Below, in pieces: positions 1-10,334 of a DNA stretch of 64,000 nt (the first letter of the stretch is position 1; each line of letters opens with the position of its first letter). The translations under genes and the position numbers were made by a program. The DNA is from Perkinsela sp. pyNocScin1. Taxonomy: Eukaryota; Euglenozoa; Kinetoplastea; Prokinetoplastida; Perkinselidae. Where the stretch lies: assembly GCA_964019655.1 (NCBI GenBank), contig CAXHTR010000004.1:124001-188000 (forward strand), in the 5' to 3' direction. Under the pieces are notes generated by a model that saw only the letters and a program-made list of their open reading frames with translations, was not told the DNA's origin and ran no database searches.

Positions 1-374
1 CAAACACTGTGGCTTGAAACCTCCAATTTTTCAAGATTTTGTGGCAATACGGAAAGGTTAAGATTTCCGAACAGATCACATCCTGTGATACTGAGCACTT
101 CGACGAGCGGTGGCACATAGTCAAAAGGAAACTGAGCTCGCTCGAACTTAACCGAGCAAAAGGTTATCTCCGTCACTCGATCGTCGACGCATGTGACACC
201 GTTCCACTCGCACACATCTTTGAAATTCCCGTTGGCATCTTGGAAGCCCGCTTTTTTGGGGTTTCTCGATCCCGCGATGAGAATTTCCATTAGGGCCTGG
301 TCGGGGAGTGAATCGTAGTCGAGGCGGCCGAGGGATGGGTCGACGCAAAGCAGCTGGAAGACTTGGCGCAGCAT
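1..374 (-). CDS. LRR protein, type I, 3'-truncated by window edge
   Basis: Partial gene; the C-terminal part lies beyond the left edge. The ATG at 374 opens MLRQVFQLLCVDPSLGRLD, a short hydrophobic leader followed by the family cap. The frame then stays open to base 1, through the CEWNGVTC cysteine motif and DDRVTEI, into the first LRR. About 124 codons are visible. By homology the full protein should be near 290 aa and secreted or surface-exposed. Its start lies 90 bases downstream of the next gene's stop, so the two genes form a minus-strand pair. The family call is secure; function is unknown. Confidence 0.75.
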   Translation of the reverse strand, partial: MLRQVFQLLCVDPSLGRLDYDSLPDQALMEILIAGSRNPKKAGFQDANGNFKDVCEWNGVTCVDDRVTEITFCSVKFERAQFPFDYVPPLVEVLSITGCDLFGNLNLSVLPQNLEKLEVSSHSV

Positions 375-463
375 AGAAGGTATCATTTATACAGAAATAA
401 AAGGTAAGACGTTTTGATGGTAGCCTTGTGACATATCATTCCTTAAAAACTTACCTCTGTACT

Positions 464-1381
464 TCACCAGACTAGGTCTCTCTGATTGTATCGTATGATC
501 GTCTCCTCCCATGGGTGTGTTTTCCCCTCCTTGTCGACCACTGATTTCACATCAGAGAAAAGCAGAATAAATCCTATTACCCCGTCCCCATCTCCAAGCA
601 CAAGTGTCTCATTCAGTCGATTCGATCCAATGCTTATCGTTCGTAGGTGAGGTGGAAACACCAAAAGGCGAAATTCTCCTGTAAAAGCATTCATCGAGAG
701 ATCAATCTCTTGCATCCGTTCCGGTAAGCTATCGATATGGATTGACCCCATCAGATTATTATCGCCGAGCTTCAATTCTCTCATCTTCAAGGGTAAACTA
801 CTCAGGGACACTTCCCCCGTAAATTTGTTCCTACGCGCTTCGAAATGGATCAAACCAGGTGGCAAATCTGCGAGCACGATGCTCCCACAGAAATCATTGG
901 CTAGAATTTCTATTTTCTCCAAAGTTCGAGGGAATTTTTCAATATTGAGTTCACCATGAAGCACATTGTAGGAGACATCGAGCTTTTCAAGTTTTACTGG
1001 AAGGGAAGCCGTATCTAAAGTTCCATGGATCATGCCATGGCAGTGAATGAACTGTGTGACGAGCGGGGGAATGAAGTCGAATGGAAACTGCTTCTCGTCC
1101 CACTTGGCGTACACCATGGAGATTCGTGTGACGCGATCGTTAATACATCTGGTGTACTGCAAGAGCTTGCTGCCCCACTCGCATACATCGTCAAAGTTAC
1201 CATGGGCGTCCTGGATATTCCTTTTGCTCTCTTTATTCATGCCTTTGACAAGCATTTCCATGAGGGCTTGATCACTCAGAGAGTCGTAGTCAAGGCGGCC
1301 GAGCGATGGGTCGATACAAGACACCTGGAGAATTTTGGATGCAAAGGGCATATATGATTTGTAAAAAGTATTCAAAGACAT
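464..1381 (-). CDS. LRR protein, type I
   Basis: A 305-aa protein. Two in-frame ATGs (1381 and 1351) are possible; the second gives MPFASKILQVSCIDPSLGRLD, which matches leaders of sister genes, so the true N-terminus may be 10 residues shorter. The cap follows (SLSDQALMEMLVKGM), then a variant Cys motif CEW...C with a longer gap than usual, then about six 21-residue LRRs with NxFxG cores. The tail is SVVDKEGKTHPWEE. No transmembrane segment or GPI signal follows the repeats, so secretion or peripheral attachment is inferred. First gene left of a divergent strand switch. Confidence 0.85.
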   Translation of the reverse strand: MSLNTFYKSYMPFASKILQVSCIDPSLGRLDYDSLSDQALMEMLVKGMNKESKRNIQDAHGNFDDVCEWGSKLLQYTRCINDRVTRISMVYAKWDEKQFPFDFIPPLVTQFIHCHGMIHGTLDTASLPVKLEKLDVSYNVLHGELNIEKFPRTLEKIEILANDFCGSIVLADLPPGLIHFEARRNKFTGEVSLSSLPLKMRELKLGDNNLMGSIHIDSLPERMQEIDLSMNAFTGEFRLLVFPPHLRTISIGSNRLNETLVLGDGDGVIGFILLFSDVKSVVDKEGKTHPWEETIIRYNQRDLVW

Positions 1382-2940
1382 TGAAGACCTGGCTAAATTC
1401 CGGCTTACATTCTTAAAGTCTTACGATAGTACATCAGAATCCCTAAAGAGCATTGAATGGCTCCAAATTCTAGTCAGAGTTTTTTATCGGCAGAATCGGT
1501 TTAAAAAGCCATTAAGCGCGGCTATTGCTTCTTCCCGCAGGCTCCTCTCACTATTTTTATTAAGCACTGTCTTAAACCACTTACCAATAAGATTGAAGAT
1601 GGGCTTAGGATGGCCAAGCTCGTTCCAAACTAATATTGATTGACCCAAACGAATTGAAGCAAGATCGATCGAATAACTTTGGTATAGAAACCCTCTGTGC
1701 CTGGTACTTGCCATGATTCCTCGTGTTTTTATTAAGAAGTCGTGTAAATTACAATTCTAATTTCTTATTACTGCATGTTCACAAACCCCTGTGAGATTTT
1801 CGAAAGAAGTACTTGTTACATTTTCTGACTCGTGCTTAGAAATTTCTGTGTACTTGCATGCGTAACAGAGTCTTTGATGTTTTATTCTGACATTCAATAT
1901 TTCGCGTTACAAAAGAATGCTCAAGACTTTTGAACGTGATTGTATGGCACTGAGATAGTGCGAAGATCAAATATCTGTAAGATACCTGTGAAATCGAATT
2001 TGTAATCATTACCCTCCCTCACCGAAAAGTGATTTCACATCCCTGAAGAAAATCTTGAATATAAGCAATGTATCTGAGATGATCTTCTTTAGAACTTCGT
2101 AATTACTGAATGTATCTCATGTCTCGTTGAGCATCGAAATTTGAAATACTCATCTTCCTACTGTCTAACGAAATTTGATGCACTGACATTGCAGATGAGA
2201 ACTAACGGTGCATCATTGGAATTTTTAGAAGCTTACCTATCGCACATGCGCCAACGATAATTACAGACGAAACTCCTGACTCCACAAGATTGAGTGAGAA
2301 TCTAAATGATTTAAGCTCTACCCATTGCATCATTGGGATCTTAGCTTAATTTCTCAGCTTTATGCTCAAATCTCTGACAATAATGTTGCTCGATACTCAA
2401 GTGTGACTTCCGCATGAAATAATCCGGCTCGTTTCCTGTGCTAGAATAATCTGCCCTAAGAATTTTACAGATTTCTCCATATCACAAGAAAGAAATGTAG
2501 CCTGTGTACTCATGGCTTCAATAATCACGAATTCAAGTGTGCTAAGGCTATGATACATCCCTGAATAATTTTTGCTCCGTACAAACTCTTCGTCGATTCT
2601 CAAAGTAGCATGATCAATGCCAAATTTCACATGATAGCTTTCGTATTATGTGTATCATTTTTACTCTATTGAAAATACTTCAGAATGCTTCGTAAGCTAG
2701 TGGTACGTTCTCGGGAATTAAGCCCAATGATAGAACCAAACCTCTGTAGGAATACCAGTTTCTATTTCCAGAACCCTTAAGCACACAGTAAGTACGAGCT
2801 CCGCATGGTTTCCCTATTGTAATACTGATGATTCATGTACTTAAAGTTTTCTAATTGTAGTTTCAGATTTATGAATGCTCTTGATGTGCATGTAGTTTCA
2901 AAATCCTATCCTCACCAATCGAAGCCGTTTTGCTATCCTA
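1382..2940. other. AT-rich spacer of the divergent strand-switch region
   Basis: Minus-strand genes lie to the left and plus-strand genes to the right, so transcription should start within this spacer if the genome is polycistronic. ORFs such as 1484-1714 and 2397-2630 on the minus strand have no recognisable motif and I do not call them. I see no TATA box or tandem repeat. Confidence 0.4.
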
Positions 2941-2944
2941 TATT

Positions 2945-3065
2945 TATCAGCCTCCATTACACGAGACCTCCGCTACCTATGCCTCAAGTACTACGATTCG
3001 CTTCGCTATAGCTTACAGAAATGGAATTTATCTTCATTCATATATATCCTGAAGAATTCGGACCG
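2945..3065 (+). pseudogene. Relic of a type IV LRR gene
   Basis: The plus strand reads ASITRDLRYLCLKYY here, which matches the type IV motif LPRDLRYICL found in the genes at 31.86 and 32.99 kb. No start codon or intact cap can be found around it. It is a short decayed fragment inside the strand-switch spacer. Confidence 0.45.
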
Positions 3066-3529
3066 ATCTTTTTTCACTAGCTTCCCCTACTGATGAGGGC
3101 GCTTGGCATATATTCGTTCGATCTAAGAAAGGTGTGCATCGATATCCAAAGAACCCCACAAAGTCTCGAGCGAATGACCTTCGGCCCGCGCGGACAGTAT
3201 TTCATACGTCGATGTCCAAGGTCAGCTGCAGCGCAAAGGCTGAGGTGCAGCGCCGCGTACGCATGGGGCCTTCCAGAAATTAAAGCGTGATTGCACGGCG
3301 CGGATCTAGTACTATAAGTGAGTACATATGATACATTCAAAGTGTGGGCTCAGGTTCTTTCACTCTACCTAGGAGTACCTGAGCTGCATATACTCTACCA
3401 TATTTGAAGACAGGTAAATGGCATCCGAATTGATCGAAAAGCCTTCGATACGATCAGGTCGCTGCATGTGGAAGACGTGGAGCTTTTTTTTTTTGCTTTC
3501 AGTATTTTTTAAACTTCTGTAGATTTTCA
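3066..3529. other. Spacer with a GC-rich patch
   Basis: A GC-rich patch at about 3170-3300 stands out from the AT-rich surroundings. Both strands carry short ORFs across it, neither with a recognisable motif. A run of T at 3486-3495 precedes the next gene and could be part of a splice-acceptor pyrimidine tract. Confidence 0.3.
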
Positions 3530-4592
3530 ATGCCTTTTCGAACAATCTTCAGCATCGTCAGTTTCTTCCCCACTGCAGACTCGACTCGACACATCCTCCT
3601 TGTCTGATCAAACAATGATGGAGCTTTTCGTTAGCGAGATGAGTCCAGAAACCCAGCGCAGCTTCCAAGATTCTGAGGGTGACTTCCTTGATGTGTGCGA
3701 ATGGGACTGCGTGACCTGCGACGATGATCAAAATGTCACAGAGATTTACTGGTGTGATGGAAGCTCTACCGGCAATGCGCTACTCCAGTACACGCCGAGG
3801 AATGCACATGAGGTCTATCTCCTCAACACTGCGGATCAGTATACGGGGACACTAGACACAGCGAGCCTTCCAGACACTCTGAAGTGCCTCTGCATCGAAA
3901 GGAACTCTTTTTCGAGTAAAGTCGACTTTGGCTCCCTCCCACGGGCCATGACAAGCTTTGAAATCGCTGAAAATAAATTTTCGGGGGAAGCGAATCTCGA
4001 CAACTTGCCACCGGACATGGAGCACTTTGACATCCAGGGAAACAAATTTCTCGGCAATATCAATTTCGAAAAACTCCCACGGAATCTGACCCTCCTCGAT
4101 ATATCCGAGAACGCTTTTGAGGGGACTCTTTCGCCTGGAGACCTCCCAGACACACTCATGCAGCTGCATGCGAATATGTGTAAGCTGCATGGCACTATTG
4201 ACTTTTCGTCCCTTGGGGAAGAAATCATCGAAGTTCACCTCGACAACAATCAATTTTCGGGGAGCGTCCAGCTCCAAGAGCTCCCAGAAAAAGTTGAGTT
4301 TCTCAATATATCACACAATGCCTTCTCGGGGGAATTACGCCTGCCCAAGTACTCACATGCTATCGCAAAGCTTATGCTCGCACACAACCAGCTCTCAGGG
4401 GAGATCAACTTCGATCGCCTTCCATCAAGTCTCATCAAGCTGGACATCAGCTCCAATGCGCTCTCGGGGAGAGTCAGAGCACGAATGCTCCCAGAAAGCT
4501 TAGACGAGCTCAATATCAGTGAAAACGGTGGAATGTTGGTCTTCATTAGTGAGGGACCAGGGCAGTGGAAGATCAAAAAGCTAATACAATAA
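3530..4592 (+). pseudogene. LRR protein, type I-like, frameshifted at the N-terminus
   Basis: The ATG at 3530 reads MPFRTIFSIVSFFPTADST, a good leader, but then runs into a stop. The LRR frame (RLDTSSLSDQTMMELF onward, to the stop at 4592) has no ATG before its cap; it overlaps the leader frame at about 3577-3590. A one-base insertion or two-base loss there separates leader and body. The body holds the cap (CEWDCVTCDDDQNVTEI), about ten LRRs, and a short tail without HPWEE. A sequencing error, a recent inactivation, or use of a non-ATG start are all possible. Confidence 0.7.
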
Positions 4593-5578
4593 TAGTACGA
4601 TTGTCAAGCAAAATGTAGAGAAATCGAACGAGATCGCATGAATCAGTCGAACATTCGAATAATCGGTAGAGAATGGATTTTTCCTGTTTTTCTCACGTGA
4701 ATTTACTATCTGTGATGCGCTGATACTGAAGATGCAATCAGCGAGCGATTCGAAGAAGAATCATTCACTAAAGAATGGCTGAGTTCGCAATCTCAGGGGA
4801 AATTTACGCAGATAAAAATTAACTTTTGCATCGTTTCAGCTTATCAAGGTAAAGCTTTGGAAGTTGCAGAACTTACTTCTTCAAGAAATGTAAAGGATAT
4901 TATCTTCGTTCACAGCCCAATTTTCGGCCAGCTATTGTTCAGTGCATGGGTTATGAAAATGTCTGTAAGTGTTCAAAATCTTAGCAGAGCTCTCAGACAG
5001 CAGCATTGAAGAGCAAACTTTTCGAAAAAAAAATTTGAAAGTGTTCATGTTCACTCCTTTGATCGAATGCATGTTCTGCATGTGGCCAATGCAATCTGTG
5101 TGTATGTACTGCTCATATCAAACCAAAACTGTGAATCGAAAAATGAGCAGCGATAGAAAGGATAACAATAGCCTTTCTGCGATGATCGAGCATGATAAAA
5201 AGTCATCCCCGGTGAGTATCGATAGAAACAGTTTTTCGGCTCTATTTATTGCCGAAACCCTCGCGGACCGTATAAGCTCACATAGATAGAAGCCTTTCAT
5301 AACCTGCAACCTGGCGCTTGAGCACCAAAGTATAGAGATGAAGAGTTTTTACGAGAGCTCTCGCAGAGAGTCAATGCGCTTCCACCGCCACCACAGTCTG
5401 TGGTTTTTTCCCACCAACTTTTAATTGGCACTTTTGTTCTGAGAGAGCTATCAGCTTTCAAACAGTACAAAAAGTCAAGAGTAAGCTGAAAGAATCATTG
5501 CTTACTATTGTGAATCTCATTCATGTTGCGAAGCTATTTCAAAAGCTTTACCTCAAACGTATCTCTTCTCTTACATCT
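4593..5578. other. Spacer without a supported gene
   Basis: AT-rich. The longest plus ORF (4969-5289) has no family motif or leader. A pyrimidine-rich stretch at about 5554-5576 immediately precedes the leader of the next relic and looks like its splice-acceptor tract. Confidence 0.3.
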
Positions 5579-6377
5579 ATGCACCTCCTGGACTTCATGC
5601 TCTGCGCAGATAATCCGCTGAGTCGCGTCGATATGCACTCGATGCCCCTGTACCTTTGAGAAGGCAAATAGCGCGCAGGCGACCCTCTACGATGTGCTGA
5701 ACAGCATGCAGAGCCAGAACGAGCGCGCAGAAGGCATGGCACTCATCCAGCCGCAGATCATTGCGCTCTAAAAGTGGCTCAAGAACACTGAAGCGAAAGA
5801 ACAGAGCGCGTGGTACATGCGCCTTGAGTGCCTCGTCGAGAGCATGGACATGAAGCGCCACCTCAAAGACAAAGACGGCGAATACCTCGAGATAAACGAG
5901 TGGAAATGGACAAAATTCGACCCGAACGGTGATGTGCTTGTGATCGACTGGTCTGACAAGTGGCCCGACGCAAACAGTGGGACGATCGAGCTGCGGTGGC
6001 TCCCTGACACTATCAAGAGCTTTCACATCACTGGCACAAAGTACGAGAGAACGCTCGACGTCGGTGGGCTCCCGGCGTCGCTCGAGAATCTGTACCTCCA
6101 AAGGAACAATATGGACGGGACTGTGGACTTTGCAGCCGTATCGATGCGAATGCGAAACTTTGTCTTACATACGAACCGATTTCACGGGGCGCTGGATCTT
6201 CGCTCGATTCCACCGAATATGGAGTATCTCTGCCTGCAAAAAAACAATTTTACAGGGGTTGTCACTGTTGGTGCGCTTCCGTCTTCACTGTACCATCTGC
6301 TTCTCGGAATGAATCAAATTCAAAGTGTGACAGACAACGATGGAAATGCGATAGATGACTCGCGGGTGCATGTATAA
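5579..6377 (+). pseudogene. LRR gene with a disrupted, expanded cap
   Basis: The ATG at 5579 gives a leader and cap start (MHLLDFMLCADNPLSRVD) that stops at 5659. About 160 bases of coding-like sequence follow, in a frame that reads LYDVLNSMQSQNERAEGMAL and contains one TAA at 5769. From about 5817 that frame runs straight into the family body (MRLECLVESMDMKRHLKDKD, INEWKW, then about five LRRs) and stops at 6377 after DNDGNAIDDS. The extra helical segment sits where sister genes have only SLSDQALME. It has at least one frameshift and one stop, so it is probably a pseudogene. Confidence 0.6.
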
Positions 6378-6888
6378 ACACTGAGAGACTGTGAAACTGT
6401 ATAGAAGTTGATATGTTCCTATTGAGTACAAATTTCAGAGAATGATGATTGATGGTCTCTACCTGAAACTTTTTTAGTATCTATTCCATTTTCTTACGCT
6501 CCTTCCAATGTTTGCACACAAAATCAAGATTATCAAATCAAGAGCAACACCTAATTTTGTCGCTTCCCAAGTGATAAGCAAAAAATCAATGTCATCAGAT
6601 GAAACGAGTGTCATGTGCATCTTGCATTTTAGCAGAGTGGATGTTGTAGGTCGCAGAGTGGATGTATGTGGATAGCGTGAAATTGCTGAGCTGGCGAGTT
6701 GGAACACTTGCCGCCATTCTAAAGAATAATCTATTCAATTTTCAGTCTTAAAAGGCCTGTCTGGGTAGCCGATACTTCATAGCGTTGGTATGGAGCCAAT
6801 CAGGGCAAACGTTGCTTTCATATTGGAAGACTGGCTTCAGGGCTTTTTGCGCTCTCACACTATTTCTTTTTAACTTCATACCCATTCA
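6378..6888. other. Spacer with a short direct repeat
   Basis: A 13-base word, gcagagtggatgt, occurs twice between about 6632 and 6667. A pyrimidine tract (tatttctttttaacttc, about 6861-6877) precedes the next ATG. Nothing else is seen. Confidence 0.3.
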
Positions 6889-7710
6889 ATGCAAATGATT
6901 GCCTTCCTTCAAGGAGCTGACATCCCACGCGCTGGCCGCGTCGATTTCGCGTCCATGTCTCAGCAGACGCTCATGGAGCTTCTCGTCGGCGATATTCACA
7001 ACCTTTCCAATCTGCAAAATACCGAAGGCGAGTTTCGCGACATTTCTTCGTGGGAGGGCGTTGGCATTGTCGGGAATGATGGCCGCGTTGAGGGCATCTC
7101 AATCTGCGGGGACATAGGCTTTTCACTTTTTGGAGACGAAGATGACATGGGCGCTGACAAAGCGAGCATCGGCCCAGGTGGGAGCATCGACTTCAAGTGG
7201 CTTCCATCGAGCGTGAAAGAGATCGAAATTTGCTACATGCACTTATATGGGACTATGGACACACGCCTCCTCCCACAAAATCTCAATGATTTGGACGTTG
7301 GATCGAACAATCTCTCGGGAACATTCGCCATCGAAGGCCTCCCCGAGAGCATGGAGTATGTGACAATAGTGTCAAATAATTTTGAGGGGACACTCAACAT
7401 CGGCGCTCTGCCGCGCAAAATGCGTTTCATTTCCGCTGAGCGGAACAAATTTCACGGAACACTCGACTTTTCAGATTTGCCCCCAAATATGACGACGATG
7501 CTTTTTGCACAGAACGATTTCGTGGGCCCCATCAGCCTTGCAAACCTACCGAGGCACATGAAGTCTCTGAATGTCGAGTGCGCAGGGATACAGCAGGACC
7601 GGCTGGTCATTCGAGTTCCCGTCGCTGGTCTGCATCACTTTCGTGTTCTCAAGAAGAACTTTGGATCGATCGTTGATGTCAATGGGATGGACATATCTGC
7701 AGATCTCTGA
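6889..7710 (+). CDS. LRR protein, type II
   Basis: A 273-aa protein starting MQMIAFLQGADIPRAGRVDF. The leader is weakly hydrophobic. The cap is the type II form, SMSQQTLMELLVGDIHNLSN then ISSWEGVGIVGNDGRVEGI, with no conserved Cys pair. After a GGSIDFKWLPSSVKEIEI strand come about six LRRs with NNLSG or NNFEG cores. The tail is not HPWEE but ends GSIVDVNGMDISADL, shared with the minus gene at 50.0-50.9 kb. Secretion is inferred from the family. The start is the first ATG after a pyrimidine tract. Confidence 0.85.
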   Translation: MQMIAFLQGADIPRAGRVDFASMSQQTLMELLVGDIHNLSNLQNTEGEFRDISSWEGVGIVGNDGRVEGISICGDIGFSLFGDEDDMGADKASIGPGGSIDFKWLPSSVKEIEICYMHLYGTMDTRLLPQNLNDLDVGSNNLSGTFAIEGLPESMEYVTIVSNNFEGTLNIGALPRKMRFISAERNKFHGTLDFSDLPPNMTTMLFAQNDFVGPISLANLPRHMKSLNVECAGIQQDRLVIRVPVAGLHHFRVLKKNFGSIVDVNGMDISADL

Positions 7711-7830
7711 TAGGTAAGGCAATGCAACCGATGGTGAGTATCCCGTACCAAAATTGAGACATCAGTGAGATTCCAACTTTTCGTCAGAGGAATATAATGC
7801 CTACCAGCTTTTCCTTTTTCATCATTAGAA

Positions 7831-8679
7831 ATGCTTCAAATGCTTCTACTCTGGGCAGTGGACGAGGCACTTGGCCGCCTCGACTATGATTCGCTTTCTG
7901 ATCAAATGCTCATGGAAATGCTCATTGAAAACATGGAAGAAGGTCTGAAAGGGCCATTTCAAGATGAAAACAGCAACTATAAGGACATCGTTGACTGGAT
8001 GGGCATATCGTGTATTGAAGGGCGTGTGACCGAGATCCATATGTACAACTCTCACTTCAATGAGGTGCAATTCCCGTTCGAGTTTATTCCCCCGCTTGTC
8101 ACATGGTTCACTTTCACGAACTCTAACCTGCATGGGACAATCAACCCAAAATCGCTGCCCTCGCATCTGACCCTATTTCAGGTCAGCCTCAACAATCTGA
8201 CGGGCTCCATCCTCCTCAAAGACTTCCCGCGAGGTTTAAAGACTTTGGAAGCAATCAAGAACCAGCTGAGTGGGTCCCTGATTCTTTCCGACTTCCCAGA
8301 TGCGCTCATTGGCTTCGACGTGAGTGAAAATCTCTTCAGCGGGGGAATTTCATTCGATCGCCTTCCACCTGCGCTGGAGTATCTTCACGTCGACGCGAAT
8401 CGGCTCACAGGGTCTATCTCCATCTCGCACCTGCCAGAGTCAATGAAAACTATGATGCTCAGTGAAAATGCGTTTACGGGGGACGTTTGCCTACTTGGCC
8501 TCGACTTCGGTCGGACTGTTCTCAATGTCGAGTGTAACGAATGGAGTGGGACGCTTGTGCTTCCGGGCGCTGCCACTGCGATGCCTTTGGAGCTTGACAG
8601 TGATTTCATCACCGCTGTCGTCGATGTGGAAGGCAATCGGCACGCACTCGAGAGAAAAATGCTCTTGGATAATCGCTGA
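7831..8679 (+). CDS. LRR protein, type I
   Basis: A 282-aa protein. MLQMLLLWAVDEALGRLDYD is leader plus cap; SLSDQMLMEMLIENM and ISCIEGRVTEI follow, with the first Cys of the CxW motif replaced (VDWMGISC). Then come FPFEFIPPLVTWF, about six LRRs (NNLTG, NQLSG, NLFSG, NRLTG, NAFTG) and the tail AVVDVEGNRHALE, a degenerate HPWEE. The start is preceded by a clear pyrimidine tract and AG (cttttcctttttcatcattag) only two bases upstream, which suits trans-splicing. It lies 120 bases after the preceding gene on the same strand. Confidence 0.88.
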   Translation: MLQMLLLWAVDEALGRLDYDSLSDQMLMEMLIENMEEGLKGPFQDENSNYKDIVDWMGISCIEGRVTEIHMYNSHFNEVQFPFEFIPPLVTWFTFTNSNLHGTINPKSLPSHLTLFQVSLNNLTGSILLKDFPRGLKTLEAIKNQLSGSLILSDFPDALIGFDVSENLFSGGISFDRLPPALEYLHVDANRLTGSISISHLPESMKTMMLSENAFTGDVCLLGLDFGRTVLNVECNEWSGTLVLPGAATAMPLELDSDFITAVVDVEGNRHALERKMLLDNR

Positions 8680-9012
8680 TCGATAAAATCGGGCTAAACC
8701 ACCAATAGAAAGATAGATAAAGCGAAACAGAGAAGAAACAACAAAGCCAAAGAAATTTTCACTTGATTCAAACTAGAGGATTACACGCATGGACAAAGGC
8801 GTTTCCGTTCAAATTTTTTGTATACATTTGAGAATGTTTACAAGAGTTATTGCTAGCAAAGTAAATAACGTCAAGGCACAGCGGTCGTGAGTGCGATTGG
8901 GGATAAGCAGCCTTCGGAAGACAGATTATTCTTGATCACAAATAAAGTGACAGTAATTTTTTGAAGCCGAAAGATATAAAGATACCTCTCGTTTGTATTA
9001 TTCAAAAAGCCA
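8680..9012. other. Spacer, nothing recognised
   Basis: AT-rich intergenic sequence between two tandem type I LRR genes. No motif, repeat or RNA gene was seen. Confidence 0.3.
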
Positions 9013-9882
9013 ATGCGCTGTATATCCAGTCCCGCATATTTTCTAACCATCGACCCATCGCTCGGCCGCCTCGACGCCAACGCACTGTCTGATCAAACGC
9101 TCATGGAAATTCTCATCGACGGAATGATCGACGAAGACAAAGCCGACTTTCAGGACGACAGTGGAAATTTCTTCGACGTGTGCGAATGGAAAATAATTCA
9201 GTGTGTTGACGACCGAGTCACACATATCTCGATGGCAACCTACGAGTTCGGCACATCATCCCTCCCCTTCGGCTTCATTCCGCCTCTGGCTGAGCGCTTC
9301 AGTGCGACGTACGCCAACCTGCACGGCACGCTAGAAACATCCTGCCTCCCAGCTGGCCTTCGCACATTTGAGGCTGCAGAGAACAAACTTCACGGGTCGT
9401 TGAGTTTCAAAACGCTCCCACGAGCGCTTGCGATGCTCGTGATTGAAAGCAATGAATTCTGCGGGAGCTGTCGTCTCGCTGACCTGCCAGACACACTCAC
9501 CGCATTCATCGGAATTGGAAACAATTTCACGGGAGAAATATCGCTCAATAGTCTTCCGCAAGCCATGGAGAAGCTTGATCTCGCACGCAATGCGCTGACA
9601 GGATCGCTGTCCATTGAAACTTTGCCGAGTGGGATAAGGGAAATTCACCTGAGTCGGAACAATTTTACTGGGGATTTCAAGCTCCTGGCATTTCCAGACG
9701 CACTGCGAGAAATGCATATCAGTGGTAATCAATTCAGTGCAACTGCCATTTTTCGATATGCCAGTGGAGAAATGCCCTTTGAACTGGAATGTGACCCTGT
9801 CACAGAGGTGCTCGATGCTAAGGGAAATACGCACCCATGGGAAGAAGAATTCAAAGAGCGCTTTTATCTGAAGGGCATGTGA
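9013..9882 (+). CDS. LRR protein, type I
   Basis: A 289-aa protein close to the family consensus. It has the leader MRCISSPAYFLTIDPSLGRLD, cap ALSDQTLMEILIDGM, CEWKIIQCVDDRVTHI with both cysteines, LPFGFIPPLAERF, about seven LRRs, and the tail ASGEMPFELECDPVTEVLDA with NTHPWEEEF. It is most similar to the genes at 7.8, 23.6 and 61.4 kb, so these appear to be dispersed paralogues on both strands. No membrane anchor follows the repeats. Confidence 0.9.
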   Translation: MRCISSPAYFLTIDPSLGRLDANALSDQTLMEILIDGMIDEDKADFQDDSGNFFDVCEWKIIQCVDDRVTHISMATYEFGTSSLPFGFIPPLAERFSATYANLHGTLETSCLPAGLRTFEAAENKLHGSLSFKTLPRALAMLVIESNEFCGSCRLADLPDTLTAFIGIGNNFTGEISLNSLPQAMEKLDLARNALTGSLSIETLPSGIREIHLSRNNFTGDFKLLAFPDALREMHISGNQFSATAIFRYASGEMPFELECDPVTEVLDAKGNTHPWEEEFKERFYLKGM

Positions 9883-10334
9883 TTGAGAGGAATGTGATCA
9901 ATGGGCTTGAGATACAAAAATATAAATGAGTGAGGGAAGATGTGTGCGTCGTTGGCCTTCATTGGTTACCTGTGGACGACAGGCGCGTTCAAGTTGTGGA
10001 GTACAATGCATGATGATACCAATCGAGTGAGGAGGTGACGCAAAAGCTCCGCCGAGGCCCTTTGTTGATAAGTTCTGTATAGAATTCGATGTCCGACGGA
10101 AATTATTTTTGAGTCCGTAGCGGCAAACTATGTGATGAGCGAAAAAATTAAGTAGCGAAATCGGGGACATCTTCTACCCAAGTTTTGGATTGTCTACAGA
10201 GCAAGCTGTGGTACCTCCATTTTAGTCTCTTCAACCTTCTGACTCTTCCAAAGTGCTCAAATTTTCTTCTCATCGTAACGCCACGCACGACTTCGAAGGC
10301 CATTTTATCTCTCAATTTCTTCTTTTCTTTATAA
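9883..10334. other. Spacer, nothing recognised
   Basis: No supported gene. A long pyrimidine tract (ctctcaatttcttcttttcttt, about 10310-10331) ends three bases before the next ATG and probably serves as a splice-acceptor tract. Confidence 0.35.

Noticed and set aside
1484-1714. 76-codon minus ORF in the divergent spacer
   Set aside because: No motif, leader or paralogue visible; within the length expected by chance.
2397-2630. 77-codon minus ORF in the divergent spacer
   Set aside because: Same reasons; composition like the surrounding AT-rich DNA.
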